From Guyanagaster necrorhizus (lineage: Eukaryota; Basidiomycota; Agaricomycetes; Agaricales; Physalacriaceae), in NCBI RefSeq assembly GCF_019112545.1, contig NW_025064952.1, positions 1 through 64,000 of the forward strand: 64,000 nt of DNA, read 5' to 3'. Made by a program: the position numbers and the translations under genes. The notes under the pieces were generated by a model. The model was not told where the DNA came from and did not search any database. It saw only the letters and a program-made list of their open reading frames with translations. How positions within the stretch are numbered: the first letter of the stretch is position 1; each line of letters begins with the position of its first letter. Of this stretch, positions 49,537 through 60,204 are shown one piece after another.

Positions 49537-50998
49537 CTAGTTTTTCAACTCTATTGGAGCCAGCTCTACAGGAGCAGTGTTGACTTCAGCTGCATAACCC
49601 TTGGTGGAGGCCACTGCCTTCTGCTTGTTGCAGTTCTCAGTCTTGTATTGGGCTCCACAGAACATGCAAAGGTTGTTTTGGTGCTGGCAGTCTTTTTCTT
49701 CCTGAGTAAGATGACCATCTTTGCCTAGCTTGTTGGCATAGAGCTTAGGGGTGGTAGATTTCAGTGTGGAACTGGAGTCCAAGAAAGAAGAGTTAGACTT
49801 CTTGGATTTGGGGTTGGAAGATTGGTTGGAGACCTTATTGTTCTGGCTTTCATGGGCAATTTTGGTCTTTCAGGTCTAGTAGTGAGCATCAAGTTCTTGG
49901 GCAAGGAAGCACATATCATGAAGGATGTTTGGCTTCCTATGGTGTGCCATATCATCCTTGATATGGGTGCAGAGGTGACAGTAAAAGGCATGGCAGAGGG
50001 AGTTATCTCCATACCCAATTTGTGAGGTGTACTGATTGAATTGGACTATATACTTTATGATCTGATCTCCATCATGCATCCAAAGGTGTTCTAATGCATC
50101 CTTGGCATCTCCAATAGCATCAAAGGGGCCAAAGTTGCTATGAAGCTCATTTAAGAAAGCTGTATAGGAGAATTGCCAGGCTGGTAGATTCCATGGATTG
50201 AGGTTAAGAATGTCTAGTTTGAACCAGTTAAGTGTGGTGCCAGCCAGGAAGAAAATGGCATAGTTGACCTTGCTAGCATCTGTTGCAAATGTGGTAGGTC
50301 TGTCATTGAAGTTCAACTGAAGGGAGATGATGAAGGCCTTCAGTTTGTGAGAGTCAGAGCTATCAAATGGTTCTGGTTCCTTGACTTTGATATGAATAGT
50401 GGCTGGTTTAGAGTTATTGAGGGAAGTGGAGACTCCTTATAACAGGTTCATGAATTCTAGGAACATATTCTGCCAATTTAGATTGTTGCTTCCTGTGGAG
50501 CCATTGGAGCTGCCTGGACTATTGGGACTGCCTGGTCCTCCTGGTCCACTGGGTCCATCTGGCCCTCCTGGAAAAGGGTTTGGTGGGTTATCACCTGGTT
50601 CCTGTCAGATGGGAGTATGAATGGAGGTGTCTTCACCTCTACCTCCTGAGTCTAAGCTGTCTGAATTCTCATGCATGTTGCCCAGAGATAAAGAATCTAT
50701 TGAGGGGTCAATTTGGGTGCCATACATCAGGCTGGCCTGTCAGGCTCCATTGGTTGGGATGCTGGTGGCATCAAAAGGGTTAGGGGAATCATCATAATTA
50801 GGTTGGCAGGCAGTGAAGCTAGAGTGATTGTAGGTTTCCCTACAGAAAGGTTGTCCTCCACTGGAGGCCAATCTGAAAAGGCCTGGTTGTTCCTTTGAGG
50901 CAGAGGCTAGGATATCTTCCATGGAAAACATATTGCAATGGGTAGGCTGGGTTTGTTCAGGATCAGTTTCTGTGGGTTGGGTAAATGTGATGGACATG
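49537..50998 (-). pseudogene. Element C gag
   Basis: The N-terminal part (50997-50740) is followed by a glycine/proline-rich stretch (about 50590-50500). The gag core is at 50316-49876 (NYAIFFLAGTTLNWFK..., FLNELHSNFGPFDAIGDA). A zinc-knuckle-like CMFCGAQYKTENC is at about 49672-49634, with the usual GH dipeptide changed. A stop at 49873 separates core and knuckle. It would form the particle core of C. Confidence 0.85.
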
Positions 50999-51024
50999 AT
51001 AAAAAATTTTGACTCAAGGGTTTA

Positions 51025-51281
51025 AGTTTGAATATACTGTCAGGAACATGCCAATCAAGTGAGTTTGAGTGCACTCATGGAGACCAGTGGAGTGCATGGG
51101 TGTCAATGAAGCTATTGGCAATGTCACCCTTGAGTCAGGGCCCAAGAATTTGAATGGATGGAATGGAGTTCTGTCAGAGAAGCAAGGAGGAGTATCCTTT
51201 GGAGTGGAATCCAATAGACAAGATAGGAGGAGTTGAAGTGAGTACAAAGTGTAGATGGCTATCCAAGTTGATATTTGAACT
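51025..51281 (-). promoter_or_regulatory. Element C self-priming pair
   Basis: Read on the minus strand, TATATAAA begins at 51315, and 34 nt later AGTTCAAATAT starts (51281-51271) within the LTR. Two nucleotides inside the LTR end (51038), the 11-nt site ATATTCAAACT (minus strand; AGTTTGAATAT on the plus strand at 51025-51035) is its complement except at the central CA/TG pair, as expected from an ancestral CG. C shares no sequence similarity here with the N family, yet keeps the same geometry. Confidence 0.7.
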
Positions 51282-51536
51282 GAGTAGTTACAATGGTTAT
51301 ACATGGCTTTATATACTAATGGTAGCTAATTCTGAGTTGGATTCCATTGGGTTCCAATGTCAATATTCACTACTGAGTTCAGAGTCTAGATATTACAATG
51401 TGAAATACAGATGTGAAATGATCATGGTGAAAATGAAATTAATAGGTAATGGGAAGTGGCTGGAGTCTAGTGGGTTTTGGTGATTGAATCCATGATTGGT
51501 TGAGGTGACACAGAGGCCAGTAGCATGTGCATAATA
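51038..51536 (-). mobile_element. Element C 5' LTR
   Basis: This 499-bp LTR is the partner of 33044-33543. Its plus-strand ends are TGTCAGGAACATG and GCATGTGCATAATA. Confidence 0.9.
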
Positions 51537-52147
51537 AGATCAAAGAATACAAGATGAGAGACAAATTAGCAACAGAGTATATTGATGAGCTAGAGCAACT
51601 CACCAAGCTTGCTGGCATATGAGATGACATCGATAACAACATATAGATGGTGGAAGCACTCAAATGAGATGCTCTACCATCCTATATCAAGATGGTATCA
51701 GATATAGAGATGAACACACCCAAAGGCTATGACATATAGAAAGAGCAGATTGTCAACATGTACAAGGAGTAGCAAAGGCAGAAGGTGGAACAGTCTAATC
51801 TGCAGGAATACTGGAAACTAAGTACACTGCAGAACTTGAGAACCAGCAATCAGGCCAGCTCCACTAAAACCCCCACATCATCAACCAGTACATCATCATA
51901 TAGAGCACAGAAGACCAGCACCAGTACTACATACACAGGAGCTGGGAAACTAATGGACATTGATCACCTCAAGAAGGAGGGGAAGTGTTTTAATTGTGGC
52001 CAGAAGAAGCATATATCATGGGATTGCCCAAAGAAGAAGTGAATGTGCAAAGATATCCAGGCACAAATCATCAAATTGCAGAAGAAAGAAGAAGAGCTTG
52101 GTGCAGAAACAAAGATTAAAGAGGTAAAAGACAAAGCTGATCAGTGA
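51537..52147 (+). pseudogene. N1 gag, last part with zinc knuckle
   Basis: This resumes the N1 gag at the C TSD (AGATCAAAGAATAC, homologous to 40350 in N3). The nucleic-acid-binding knuckle CFNCGQKKHISWDC lies at about 51987-52028 with complete C-C-H-C residues. The stop TGA is at 52145-52147. As in N3, pol is open in the -1 frame across this stop (GTGA overlap). A few internal stops are present. Confidence 0.85.
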
Positions 52148-55100
52148 GTGATTCCACTAAGAAACAGAACAGTGTGTCACCAGTAGCTGTGAGATGGACT
52201 AATAGTACTTCTGTAGATACTACTATGTCTAACTTATATGAGCATTCAAATATACTCCAATCCTCTACTTCCAAACACACACCACATGAATCACCAAAAC
52301 CCAAAACTTAAATGCCTATGGGCTGAACAAGAGGAGAGACTCTCACCAAATGGCTCAAGCCATTTGCCACTGAATGGATCTGGCAAGCCATCAAAGACAC
52401 CTCAACAGAAGAAGCAGCCAAAGCAGTACTCAGGAACTGGATACACAAAACTCAGGCCAAAGAAGTGATTAATGAGATGATCAAAGAGATGTGGAAAGCA
52501 GAATGGTGCTGAGCACTCAAGTGGCTTGATGAACTCTGAGAACCAAGACTTCAGGGTGGGACCTAACCACCAAGGCCCAGATCAAGACCCTCACAAATTG
52601 ATTCACCTATGTGGTAGTCACCCTAATTGACAGTGGCTGTACCAGAAGCTCCATCAATTGTGCTTTCATCAACAAGCACAATCTTTCTACTAGAGCCATA
52701 GCTGCCTCTATACCAGTCTACAATGCAGATGGAATCAAGAACCAAGCTGGTTTGATAATGGGGTTCATCAAATTATGCCTTACTATCAGTGACCACTTGA
52801 AACAGATTGATTTAGCTATCATCAACTTAAGAACTAAAGAAGTCTTCCTTGATCATAACTGGCTTATCTGACATAACCTGCTGGTCAATTGAAAGACCAG
52901 GCAGATCACCTTCACATGATGCAAATATTGAAAAATCCCTTTTGAGTTGCCTGATGAAGATCTCAAAGATAGGTGAGACAAAGAGATGGAGAACAGCAAA
53001 ACAATACTTGCCATCGACATCCAGCAAGCAATGCACATTCAAGCAGTACATCATGCCAATGATTTAGCTGCAAAGGCTAACACTGGGAAGGAAGAAAGAA
53101 CATTTGAGGAAATGGTTCCTGAATGAGTGCAAGACTACTGAGACTTATTCAACAAGAAAAGTTTGAATGAACTACTCAAGCTGAAACCATGAGACCATGC
53201 AATCAAGCTCACTCTGAATGCCAATGTAAACCTTGACTGTAAAACATACCCCCTCAGCAATCATAAACAGCAGGAACTTGATAAGTTTCTAGATGAGAAC
53301 CTTTTCAGTGGCCATATCAGACCCTCAAAGTCCTCTATGGCTTCGCTGTTCTTCTTCATCAAGAAGAAGGATGGTAAACTCCAACTGGTTCAAGATTATT
53401 GGAAGCTAAATGAGATGATGATTAAAAACTGTTATCCACTTCCACTTATCTCAGAGTTGATGGACAAGCTATGAGGGGTGAAATATTACACTAAACTGGA
53501 TATCAGATGGGGCTATAATAACATGTGCATCAAAGAAGGAGATGAATGGAAGGCAGCCTTCTGAATCAACCAATGATTATTCAAACCCATAGTGATGTTC
53601 TTTGGATTAACCAATTTGCTAGCTACTTTCCAGTGGATGATGAACAATATCTTCAAGGACCTCATATCCACCAGAAAGGTTACAATCTATCTGGATGATA
53701 TACTCATCATGTCCAAAACCCAGGACAAACATCAATGACTAGTTTGCCAAGTACTCAAGCTCATGAGGAAGCATAAACTCTTTCTCAAAGCAGAGAAATG
53801 TGTGTTTGAAGTTCTGGAAATGGAATATTTGAGAGTAATCATCAGTGAAAGAAGTATATGGATGGACCCCATCAAGGTGGCTGGGGTAACAGAGTGGCTG
53901 GAACTGACCAAAAAGAAGGAGCTGCAGTCCTTCCTAGGATTCACCAACTTCTATTGCCAATTTATCAGGGACTACAGCAAAATCATATGTCTCATGACAC
54001 AGTTGACAGGAAATGCCCCTTGGAATTGGGGAATTTTCCAACAGTCCACCTTTAATGACCTTAAGCAATGACTGGCAGAGGATGTCATCCTTGCCATTCC
54101 AATGCAGGAAGGAAAATTCCAAGTGAAGGCCAACTCAAGTGAGGGGGCAATCAGGGCAGTACTATCTTAAGAACAAGACAGAAAGTGGTGACCAGTAGTT
54201 TTCTTATCTAAGGCCTTGACAGTAACAGAGCACAACTATGAGATCTATGACAAGGAACTCCTCACCATCATGCTGGCATTAGAAGAGTGGTGCCACTACC
54301 TAATCAGCACAGTCTAGACCTTTGAAGTCTGGATTGATCACCAGAACCTATGATATTTCTATGCACCCCAAAAACTTAACTGACAACAAGCACACTGGGT
54401 GACTGAATTATCCCAATATGAATACACACTCCACCATAAAGCAGAGACAGCAAACAAAAAGGCCAATCTTCTTAGCTGATGAGCAGACCATGACCAAGAG
54501 AGTGATGATAATGAGAGAGTCATATTACTAAAGCCCAAACATTTCTGGGTGATGATAATGCCTATGGAGGAGGAGATTCATGAAAGAATCAAGACTGCAA
54601 TGCAGGACAATCATAAATGAGACCAAAATGTGGCTTCATTCCTAAATCATGAATGAGGAATGATGAAGGAAGGAGGTATGATCTGTTATGATGGATGGAT
54701 CTATATTCTGAGAGATGAGCAACTTCATGGTGAAATCATTGCCACATGTCATGACCATGCAATAGCTGGTCACTCTGGAATCACCAAGACCAAAGAGTTA
54801 GTCTTGTGGGAATACTGGTGGCCAAAGATGGGTTAAGATATAGAGCACTATGTGAAAGGGTGTGAGACTTGCCAGCAAGCAAAATCATTGACACAGCCAC
54901 AAGTGGCACTATTTCACCCAAATGAAGTCCCTCAATCACTATGGACCCATATTTCAGTGGATATGGTTACTGGACTATCTGATTGCAATGGCTATGATGT
55001 AATCATTATCATTATGGACCAATTCTCAAAGATGATCATTCTGACCACATGTTTAACAGAATTAACATCAGAAGGATAGGCAAAAATCCTTCATGATGAA

Positions 55101-56030
55101 GTGTATGCCAAATATGGTATGCTCCAAGTTGTGATCTCTGATCAGAGCCCACAATTCATCTCAAAATGCCTTGATGATTTGTACTGCCTCTTAAATATTC
55201 AACAAAATGCATCAACAGCATATCACCCACAGACCAATGGGCAAACTGAATAGACTACTCAGGAGATTGAAAAATATCTCTGGTTATTCATCAATTACTG
55301 ACAAGATGACTAGATGGAATGGCTTGCTTTTGCAGCCTTCCAACACAACAACTGAATCTATTCAGCCATCAAGAAGACACTATTTTTTGGTAATCATAGA
55401 TGCCATCCTAATGTATCCCACATCAAATGAGCCTATATGACAACTCCCACAACTCCTGCATCCTCTGACTTTGCAGCCTCCATATCCAAAATCCATAGCA
55501 AAACTCAAGCCACCCTCAAAAAAGCAGCAGTCTCCATAAAAAAACAATATGATAAACATCATGCTTCTGCCTATGAGTATAATATTAATGACAAAGTCTG
55601 GTTGGATACAATCAATCTCCACCTTCCTCACCTGAAACAGAAACTTGCCAACAAGCATACAGGCCTCTTTTCCATCATTGCAAAAGTTGGTGCCTCTGTC
55701 TACAAGCTCCACCTTCCACTTAATTAGAAGGTCCATAATGTCTTCAATGAATCCCTTCTGATGCCCTTCATTGCATCTGCATTTTCCAATCAAGAATGAC
55801 CACTGCCTCCACCTCCTGAATTGATTGATGATGAAGAACATTATGAAATCAAACAAGTTCTTAATCATCACCTCTGAAAAATTCATGCCCAAGGCAGAAG
55901 CACAACTACAATGGTCAACTACTTGGTTAGTTGGAAGGGTTACTGCCTGGAATCTAACAAATGGGTCAATGAAAAATGAATGAATGTGACAGATAGCATA
56001 CATGAGTATGAATTATCTCTAAACTAAGCC
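52144..56030 (+). pseudogene. N1 pol: protease to chromodomain
   Basis: Protease is at 52611-52871 (LIDSGCTRSSINCAF, with an intact D-S-G active triad, then FLDHNWLI). RT is at about 53200-53960, with [33 protein letters not shown] and an intact catalytic YLDDILIM at 53690-53712. RNase H is at about 54100-54480. The integrase zinc motif (HDHAIAGHSG...CETCQQ) is at 54750-54890. The DDE core is at 54950-55260 (SVDMVTGLSDCNGYD, VISDQSPQF, NGQTE). The linker is at 55437-55727 and the chromodomain at about 55850-56030 (YLVSWKGYCLESNKWVNE). Most interruptions are TGA or TAG at codons where TGG, CGA or CAG are expected, consistent with C-to-T decay. Confidence 0.9.
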
Positions 56031-56060
56031 ATCAGAATGATAGTCTTAAGGAGGGAGTAA

Positions 56061-56520
56061 TGTTATGATTTTTCCATCTTTTCTTCTTTTTAACCCCTAT
56101 TTATGCTTAGTCAGAGCACCTAGACCAGTGCTTAGGACCATGAGACTGGCTTAGTCATCACAACAAGCCACATCTTCCATTGTCCTCTGACATGGCAACA
56201 GACCCTTGATAATACACAATCACTTTTTGTAGACAGTAACAACACTCAAGAACAATGAGCACAAAGATTTGAACAAGTACAATAGGTAGTATTATATTTA
56301 TCTCAATGAACAAGTAGTATATAAGTAGGCTAGCTCTCACTGGTATACTTCAGCTTCAAGCTAAAGTTTATTCATACTATTTCATCCTTGAGCCTCTTCA
56401 CAAATGACCTTGAAGCACAACAGTCAATAAAGCACAATAGTGAACTCAGGCATGACTATACAAATATGATATAGTGCCTGTTTATCATGTGTTTTGATGA
56501 CATGTGACTTAGGTCTAACA
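56061..56520 (+). mobile_element. N1 3' LTR
   Basis: This 460-bp LTR (TGTTATGATTTTT...TAGGTCTAACA) follows the polypurine tract AAGGAGGGA (56048-56056) and the TAA that links it to the LTR. Confidence 0.9.
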
Positions 56521-56845
56521 CAGCCAATGCTTCAACAAAGACAATGTTTAATTGTTTCATATATGCACCACATGCTCTTTAGTTCCAAACCACAGACAGA
56601 CATGACCTAATAAATAGGACTATACTTATCACACTCAGAAATATATATAAGTAGTATAACTCTCACTGTGGTAGACTCAGCTTCAAGCTAAAGTTTATTC
56701 TATACTATTCACTCTCAAGCCACTTGCAATGCCTTGAACCTCATATGGAGTCAAACACTGGAAGTGGACTCTGGCATGATTGTAAAAATGCAATACAATG
56801 CCAGTTTATCATGAGTTTGCACTTATGTGACACTTGGGTCTAACA
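56521..56845 (+). mobile_element. Element O 3' LTR, second part
   Basis: This is the rest of the LTR begun at 19816, separated by N1. It holds TATATAA (56644), AGCTTCAAGCTAA (56679) and the TAACA terminus. The right flank is CTCTG. Confidence 0.85.
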
Positions 56846-57227
56846 CTCTGATATAACTGCAGGGATGCATTTCTCTTATAATCTATGCTACTCTTGCATA
56901 TCAATGTTCACTTACCTTCTCCAGCTGTTGACCAACTACAACTCAGAAGATGAGTACACCACTCTGAGCTCAGGGCCACCTGCAAGTCCTTTGGGATGGT
57001 ATGTCACAGCCAACTCAAACTCTGATGCTGAAATGATGGATGATGATGACCACAGTGACAAGGACACTTTATCAGAGATGATGAGTCACCTGTCCATCAA
57101 TGACAAAGATGTCAAGATGGAACTCATGAACTGCTTACCCATCATTGACATTTGTATATCTTCTGACTCCCACAACCACCCACCCAGACTAATAGCTCAT
57201 TTAGGCATCTGAAGACTAGAAGGGTGG
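56846..57227 (+). pseudogene. 3' end of an unidentified element or gene
   Basis: A plus-strand frame from 56865 to 57212 encodes 115 residues. It has an acidic, aspartate-rich middle (MMDDDDHSDKD) and ends just before a purine-rich run (AGACTAGAAGGGTGG) and an LTR-like start TGTTATGG. That layout suggests the carboxyl end of a retroelement gene, but no domain is recognisable. Confidence 0.35.
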
Positions 57228-57681
57228 TGTTATGGATATGACCTATCTAATCTGACTAAGTCTTTTGATGCCTGAACAGGAACCAGATCTTTCCCTTTCT
57301 TTCTTTGTTATTCTGTTACATACTTTTATCTATCTTGAACATACCAGAAAACCTGAGAACATTCTCAACAAGCTGTACTACTAGAATATTCACTGTAGTT
57401 TCCCTTGTATATAAGTATCTCCATAGCCATGGAATATCCATCTACTTCTGAATTACCAATTGACTCTGTGTGAATATGAGTATCTTCATCAGCTATGCTT
57501 GGCTCTCACTGCCATCAATCCTCATCAGTTATGCTTCACACTCACTGACTGTTCAGTCTCCCATTTGACTATGGTTGGCACTCATCACAGCACTTACTTC
57601 TTGAACTCCTTCTCAGGTAAAGAACTCAACTTCTGATTGGAGAACTAGTGATGCACTTCATACTATGCTACTCAGTCCATA
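57228..57681 (+). mobile_element. LTR-like segment of a further family
   Basis: It begins TGTTATGGATATGACC after a purine tract and contains a TATATAAG (about 57407). No second copy lies in the window, and the right end is unclear because it abuts the duplicated host segment at 57682. Confidence 0.4.
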
Positions 57682-58124
57682 TTGTCAAGGAGTGATAACA
57701 AAAAATTCAAGTGTAAGGACAATGGGATGTAAATTCTACTGTTGCAGAGATGGAGTATGATGGAATGATAAGGTGGTTCGTTCCCTTGCATCACTCAAGT
57801 AATACATCAACATCAGAAAGGAACAGTACTGAAAACTGCAAAGAAGCATGAGTCATTCCCAGCTCATTGCTGTGGAAGTGATTCATAATTCATTTATCAT
57901 AAGATGGAATGTATCATGATTGCTCATGAGAGAAAGTAGCCAATCAGCCATCACCATCATGGTTCCGGTGAATGTGCAAAAGTCTGAAAATGTAAATGAC
58001 TGACTTTGCGATACTGTGGTCATGTGATATCTTCTGTCACTGCCACGGTACATTACATGATGTGCCCATTCAAGGTTTGTCACTAGAATTTTGCAGGTCT
58101 CACTTAAATGCAAGGACAAAAAAG
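57682..58124 (-). repeat. CpG-mutated inverted copy of 63259-63701
   Basis: This aligns without gaps to the reverse complement of 63259-63701 over 443 bp (paired positions sum to 121383). By hand I count 25 differences. Twenty-two fall on the 26 CpGs of the other copy (21 transitions, one transversion) and only three elsewhere. A 60-bp stretch without CpG (57840-57899) is identical. The frame 58119-57883 mirrors a frame in the other copy but need not be coding. Confidence 0.95.
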
Positions 58125-58773
58125 CATACTCTCCCTATGCTGTAGTTGCACATATCCTGGGTGGTTTGCTCTTGCTCGAAGCAGAGGTAAATGAGCTAGG
58201 ACATTCCCTTTCTTCTGACTCTTTTGTTCTAGGATACTTCTATATACATGAAACCAACATGTATGGGCTCTGGTGATGCATGAGCACCCATGCAGCTACC
58301 CCTGGCCTCCCCTTATTGTACCTGTTCCAGAAATTTGATTTAGCTTCCCTTCCCTTTTGACCACCAAGTAATGAACCTTTGAGCGAGCCAAGGACCTTGA
58401 CTGTTGATCCCAGTGAGTAGTTTTATAAACTAATTACTCCAATTCTCTCTAGATACATCCAGTATCGACAAACACCATGACTTTCCCCCATGCCCAGCCA
58501 TTTCGCAAGCAACTCACGGCCTCGCACAACTGTCTATGTCAGCTACAACGTATACTGCGACAACGGCTAGTTGATCATAGTACTGCCTTTCCGCAGCTGG
58601 TTCTGAACATTTTAGTCTTCCCCGAAGTGAGGGACTGTGCCGCCAGAGGGATACACTATATCGCTTGGTTTATTTAAAGGCATGCCACAGAGGGAAATGC
58701 CTGAGATCGTGAAAGCGTTAATACGTGTGTCAATGCAAACGAAGCACCCAAAGGCCATCTGTTAGTAAACCTT
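58125..58773. other. Border zone between CpG-poor and CpG-normal DNA
   Basis: CpG content rises from about 58370 onward. A 66-codon plus-strand ORF (58477-58677) follows a possible intron end (TCTCTCTAG at about 58444-58452); neither is convincing. I call no gene. Confidence 0.35.
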
Positions 58774-58983
58774 TTAGGCTGAGTTAAAAAATGTACATGT
58801 ATCATATATGTCGTTGCAGAATGGCACTGATGGCTGATCTTGAATGATGCTGATGACCTTCTCGCACGTTCCGGGAGAGCAAACATTTCTTCGACTTCCT
58901 CTTTCTTTACTTTCGCTGTGTGGGTTTACACATAAATTGAATGCCAGCATAGCTATAAGTAAGTAGGTCGAAATCCTTAACAT
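58774..58983 (-). CDS. Candidate small secreted cysteine-containing protein, 69 aa
   Basis: On the minus strand, ATG at 58983 opens 69 codons beginning MLRISTYLLIAMLAFNLC, a typical short signal peptide. A mature part of about 50 residues has four further cysteines (NVC, GTC, PFC, DTC) and a stop after FFNSA. The frame stays open upstream to 59415, but that part has low-complexity composition, so the methionine with the signal peptide was chosen. Short secreted cysteine-containing proteins are common fungal effectors or surface proteins; this assignment is inference. No intron is needed. The TATA region was not obvious. Confidence 0.4.
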   Translation of the reverse strand: MLRISTYLLIAMLAFNLCVNPHSESKERGSRRNVCSPGTCEKVISIIQDQPSVPFCNDIYDTCTFFNSA

Positions 58984-60204
58984 AGTGGTGTGGAGATGGT
59001 CAAATCCTGCGAAATATTTATGGTACAAGGAAAACCACAAGACGCTGCGAGCCTCGCTGGATGGCGAACGCAGGGAGGAGGGGAGAGTCCTGAGCGAAGG
59101 AGGAAGACGGAGCCACTCTACTCCATTGGGAAAGATGACACATTCGAGGGGAGGACACGCGGCTGCCAGATGAGTACACATGCACGTTCGCTGACGACCA
59201 TCGAGTGACCCGACCTGCTCGTCATTGACCACGTCGCCCGCATCTGAGCTCCTTTGGGAAGAGAGACCTCTCGTAGAGTCCCGCTTCTCCTTCATGCTGG
59301 GTTTATGCATGATCAGGGAGAACATTGAATTGAGGAACGACATCATGCAAGCATTTCTCACCAGCTTCTCCGTCAATATGGAGTCCCTCAATGGCGGGAT
59401 ATACGACGACGGCACTGCGGAGTCTCTTTTCCTCGGTACGCTTACCGATGAATTTGAACGCGAGTTTGAGGTGGCAAACCGAGGAAGGGAGGGACTCCAG
59501 TGTAGCCATACGTCCGAAAACCCGCAGACATTGGGATAGAGATGGCGGTAGATACCGTTGAGGAGAGGACGAGAGGGTGCGAGGAGGAGGATGATCAGAT
59601 GTGGTCGACCTGTGACAAGATTGGGGAGAAGGGTGGCGGCGGTGTGCGTGAACGAAACTTGAGTCGGCGTAGGAGTGGGGGGGAGGTGGCGAGAAAGGCG
59701 GCATCAGAAACAGGGAGAGTCGACTTAGTGTAGTGGGCACAGAAGAAGTCGGACGAACGTCGGGATGGCCGGAAGTGGTGTAGATGGTGGTGATTTGTCA
59801 TCGTCATCAAGGAGTGATGGAAAGCGCAAGAAGACGACGTTAATCTGTCCATCCAGCCACATGAGAAGATTTTCCTGGTCTCGACTGGAGAGATGAGTGG
59901 TGGTGTACAACGTGGATATTAAGCGACGAGAGATGTAGAGAGCGGGTTATGAGATACAGCCTATGGCGGTGGTCATTAAAAAACACAGAGGGTGGGCGTT
60001 AGAGACGTGAGGTCCCCCCGTATGACAAGAAACACCCACAGCGCGTCATTTGGGCCAACTATCCGACATCTTGAAATCGCCGATAGAGAAAGTCATGAAA
60101 GAGTAGCACGATAGCGGCACCGACTAGCGTGTTAGGAATGGAAGGGTTGTGACGACTGCTTCACCGGGAAATAGGCAGGGAGAAGCAAGACCTGCACGCA
60201 ATAT
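58984..60204. other. CpG-normal region without a firm gene
   Basis: Purine-rich on the plus strand around 59060-59700, giving long overlapping ORFs on both strands (for example 59225-59539 plus and 59740-59303 minus). Their arginine/serine/proline bias looks compositional. No splice pattern was convincing. Confidence 0.35.

Larger units (their letters stand above)
33044..51536 (-). mobile_element. Ty3/Gypsy chromovirus C, minus strand, nested in N1 gag
   Basis: A second, unrelated Gypsy family. In minus orientation its 5' LTR is 51536-51038 and its 3' LTR is 33543-33044 (499 and 500 bp, TGTTACTTGCATG...GTTCCTRACA). The TSD is AGATA (33039-33043) against AGATC (51537-51541), and aligning N1 with N3 shows the N1 gag reading straight across. 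C holds N3 (35725-45687) and a solo LTR (33847-34361). Gag to chromodomain run from 50997 to 45729, and a G-run polypurine tract precedes the 3' LTR (complement of TATCCCCCC, about 33545-33553). Confidence 0.9.
19910..56520 (+). mobile_element. Ty3/Gypsy chromovirus N1, host of the nest
   Basis: The 460-bp LTRs at 19910-20369 and 56061-56520 (TGTTATGATTTTT...GGTCTAACA) bound the element, with TSD TAGCC/CAGCC. Its own internal sequence is 20370-21536, 31563-33043 and 51537-56060. The rest belongs to element N2 (21537-31562) and element C (33044-51536), both inserted in gag. Removing them gives an element of about 8.1 kb. Coding order is gag, protease, RT, RNase H, integrase, chromodomain, and a polypurine tract AAGGAGGGA at 56048-56056 precedes the 3' LTR. 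Confidence 0.9.

Noticed and set aside
50500..50590. Collagen-like Gly-Pro-Pro repeats on the plus strand (50399-50620)
   Set aside because: Shadow frame of the Gly/Pro/Ser-rich part of element C gag, which is encoded on the minus strand.
57883..58119. 78-codon minus-strand ORF conserved with the frame ending at 63500
   Set aside because: Conservation is explained by the 443-bp DNA duplication with CpG-only changes, so it is not evidence for coding.
59225..59740. Overlapping long ORFs on both strands in the purine-rich stretch
   Set aside because: Composition-driven frames (R/E-rich on one strand, S/P-rich on the other) with no splice sites or family features to favour either.
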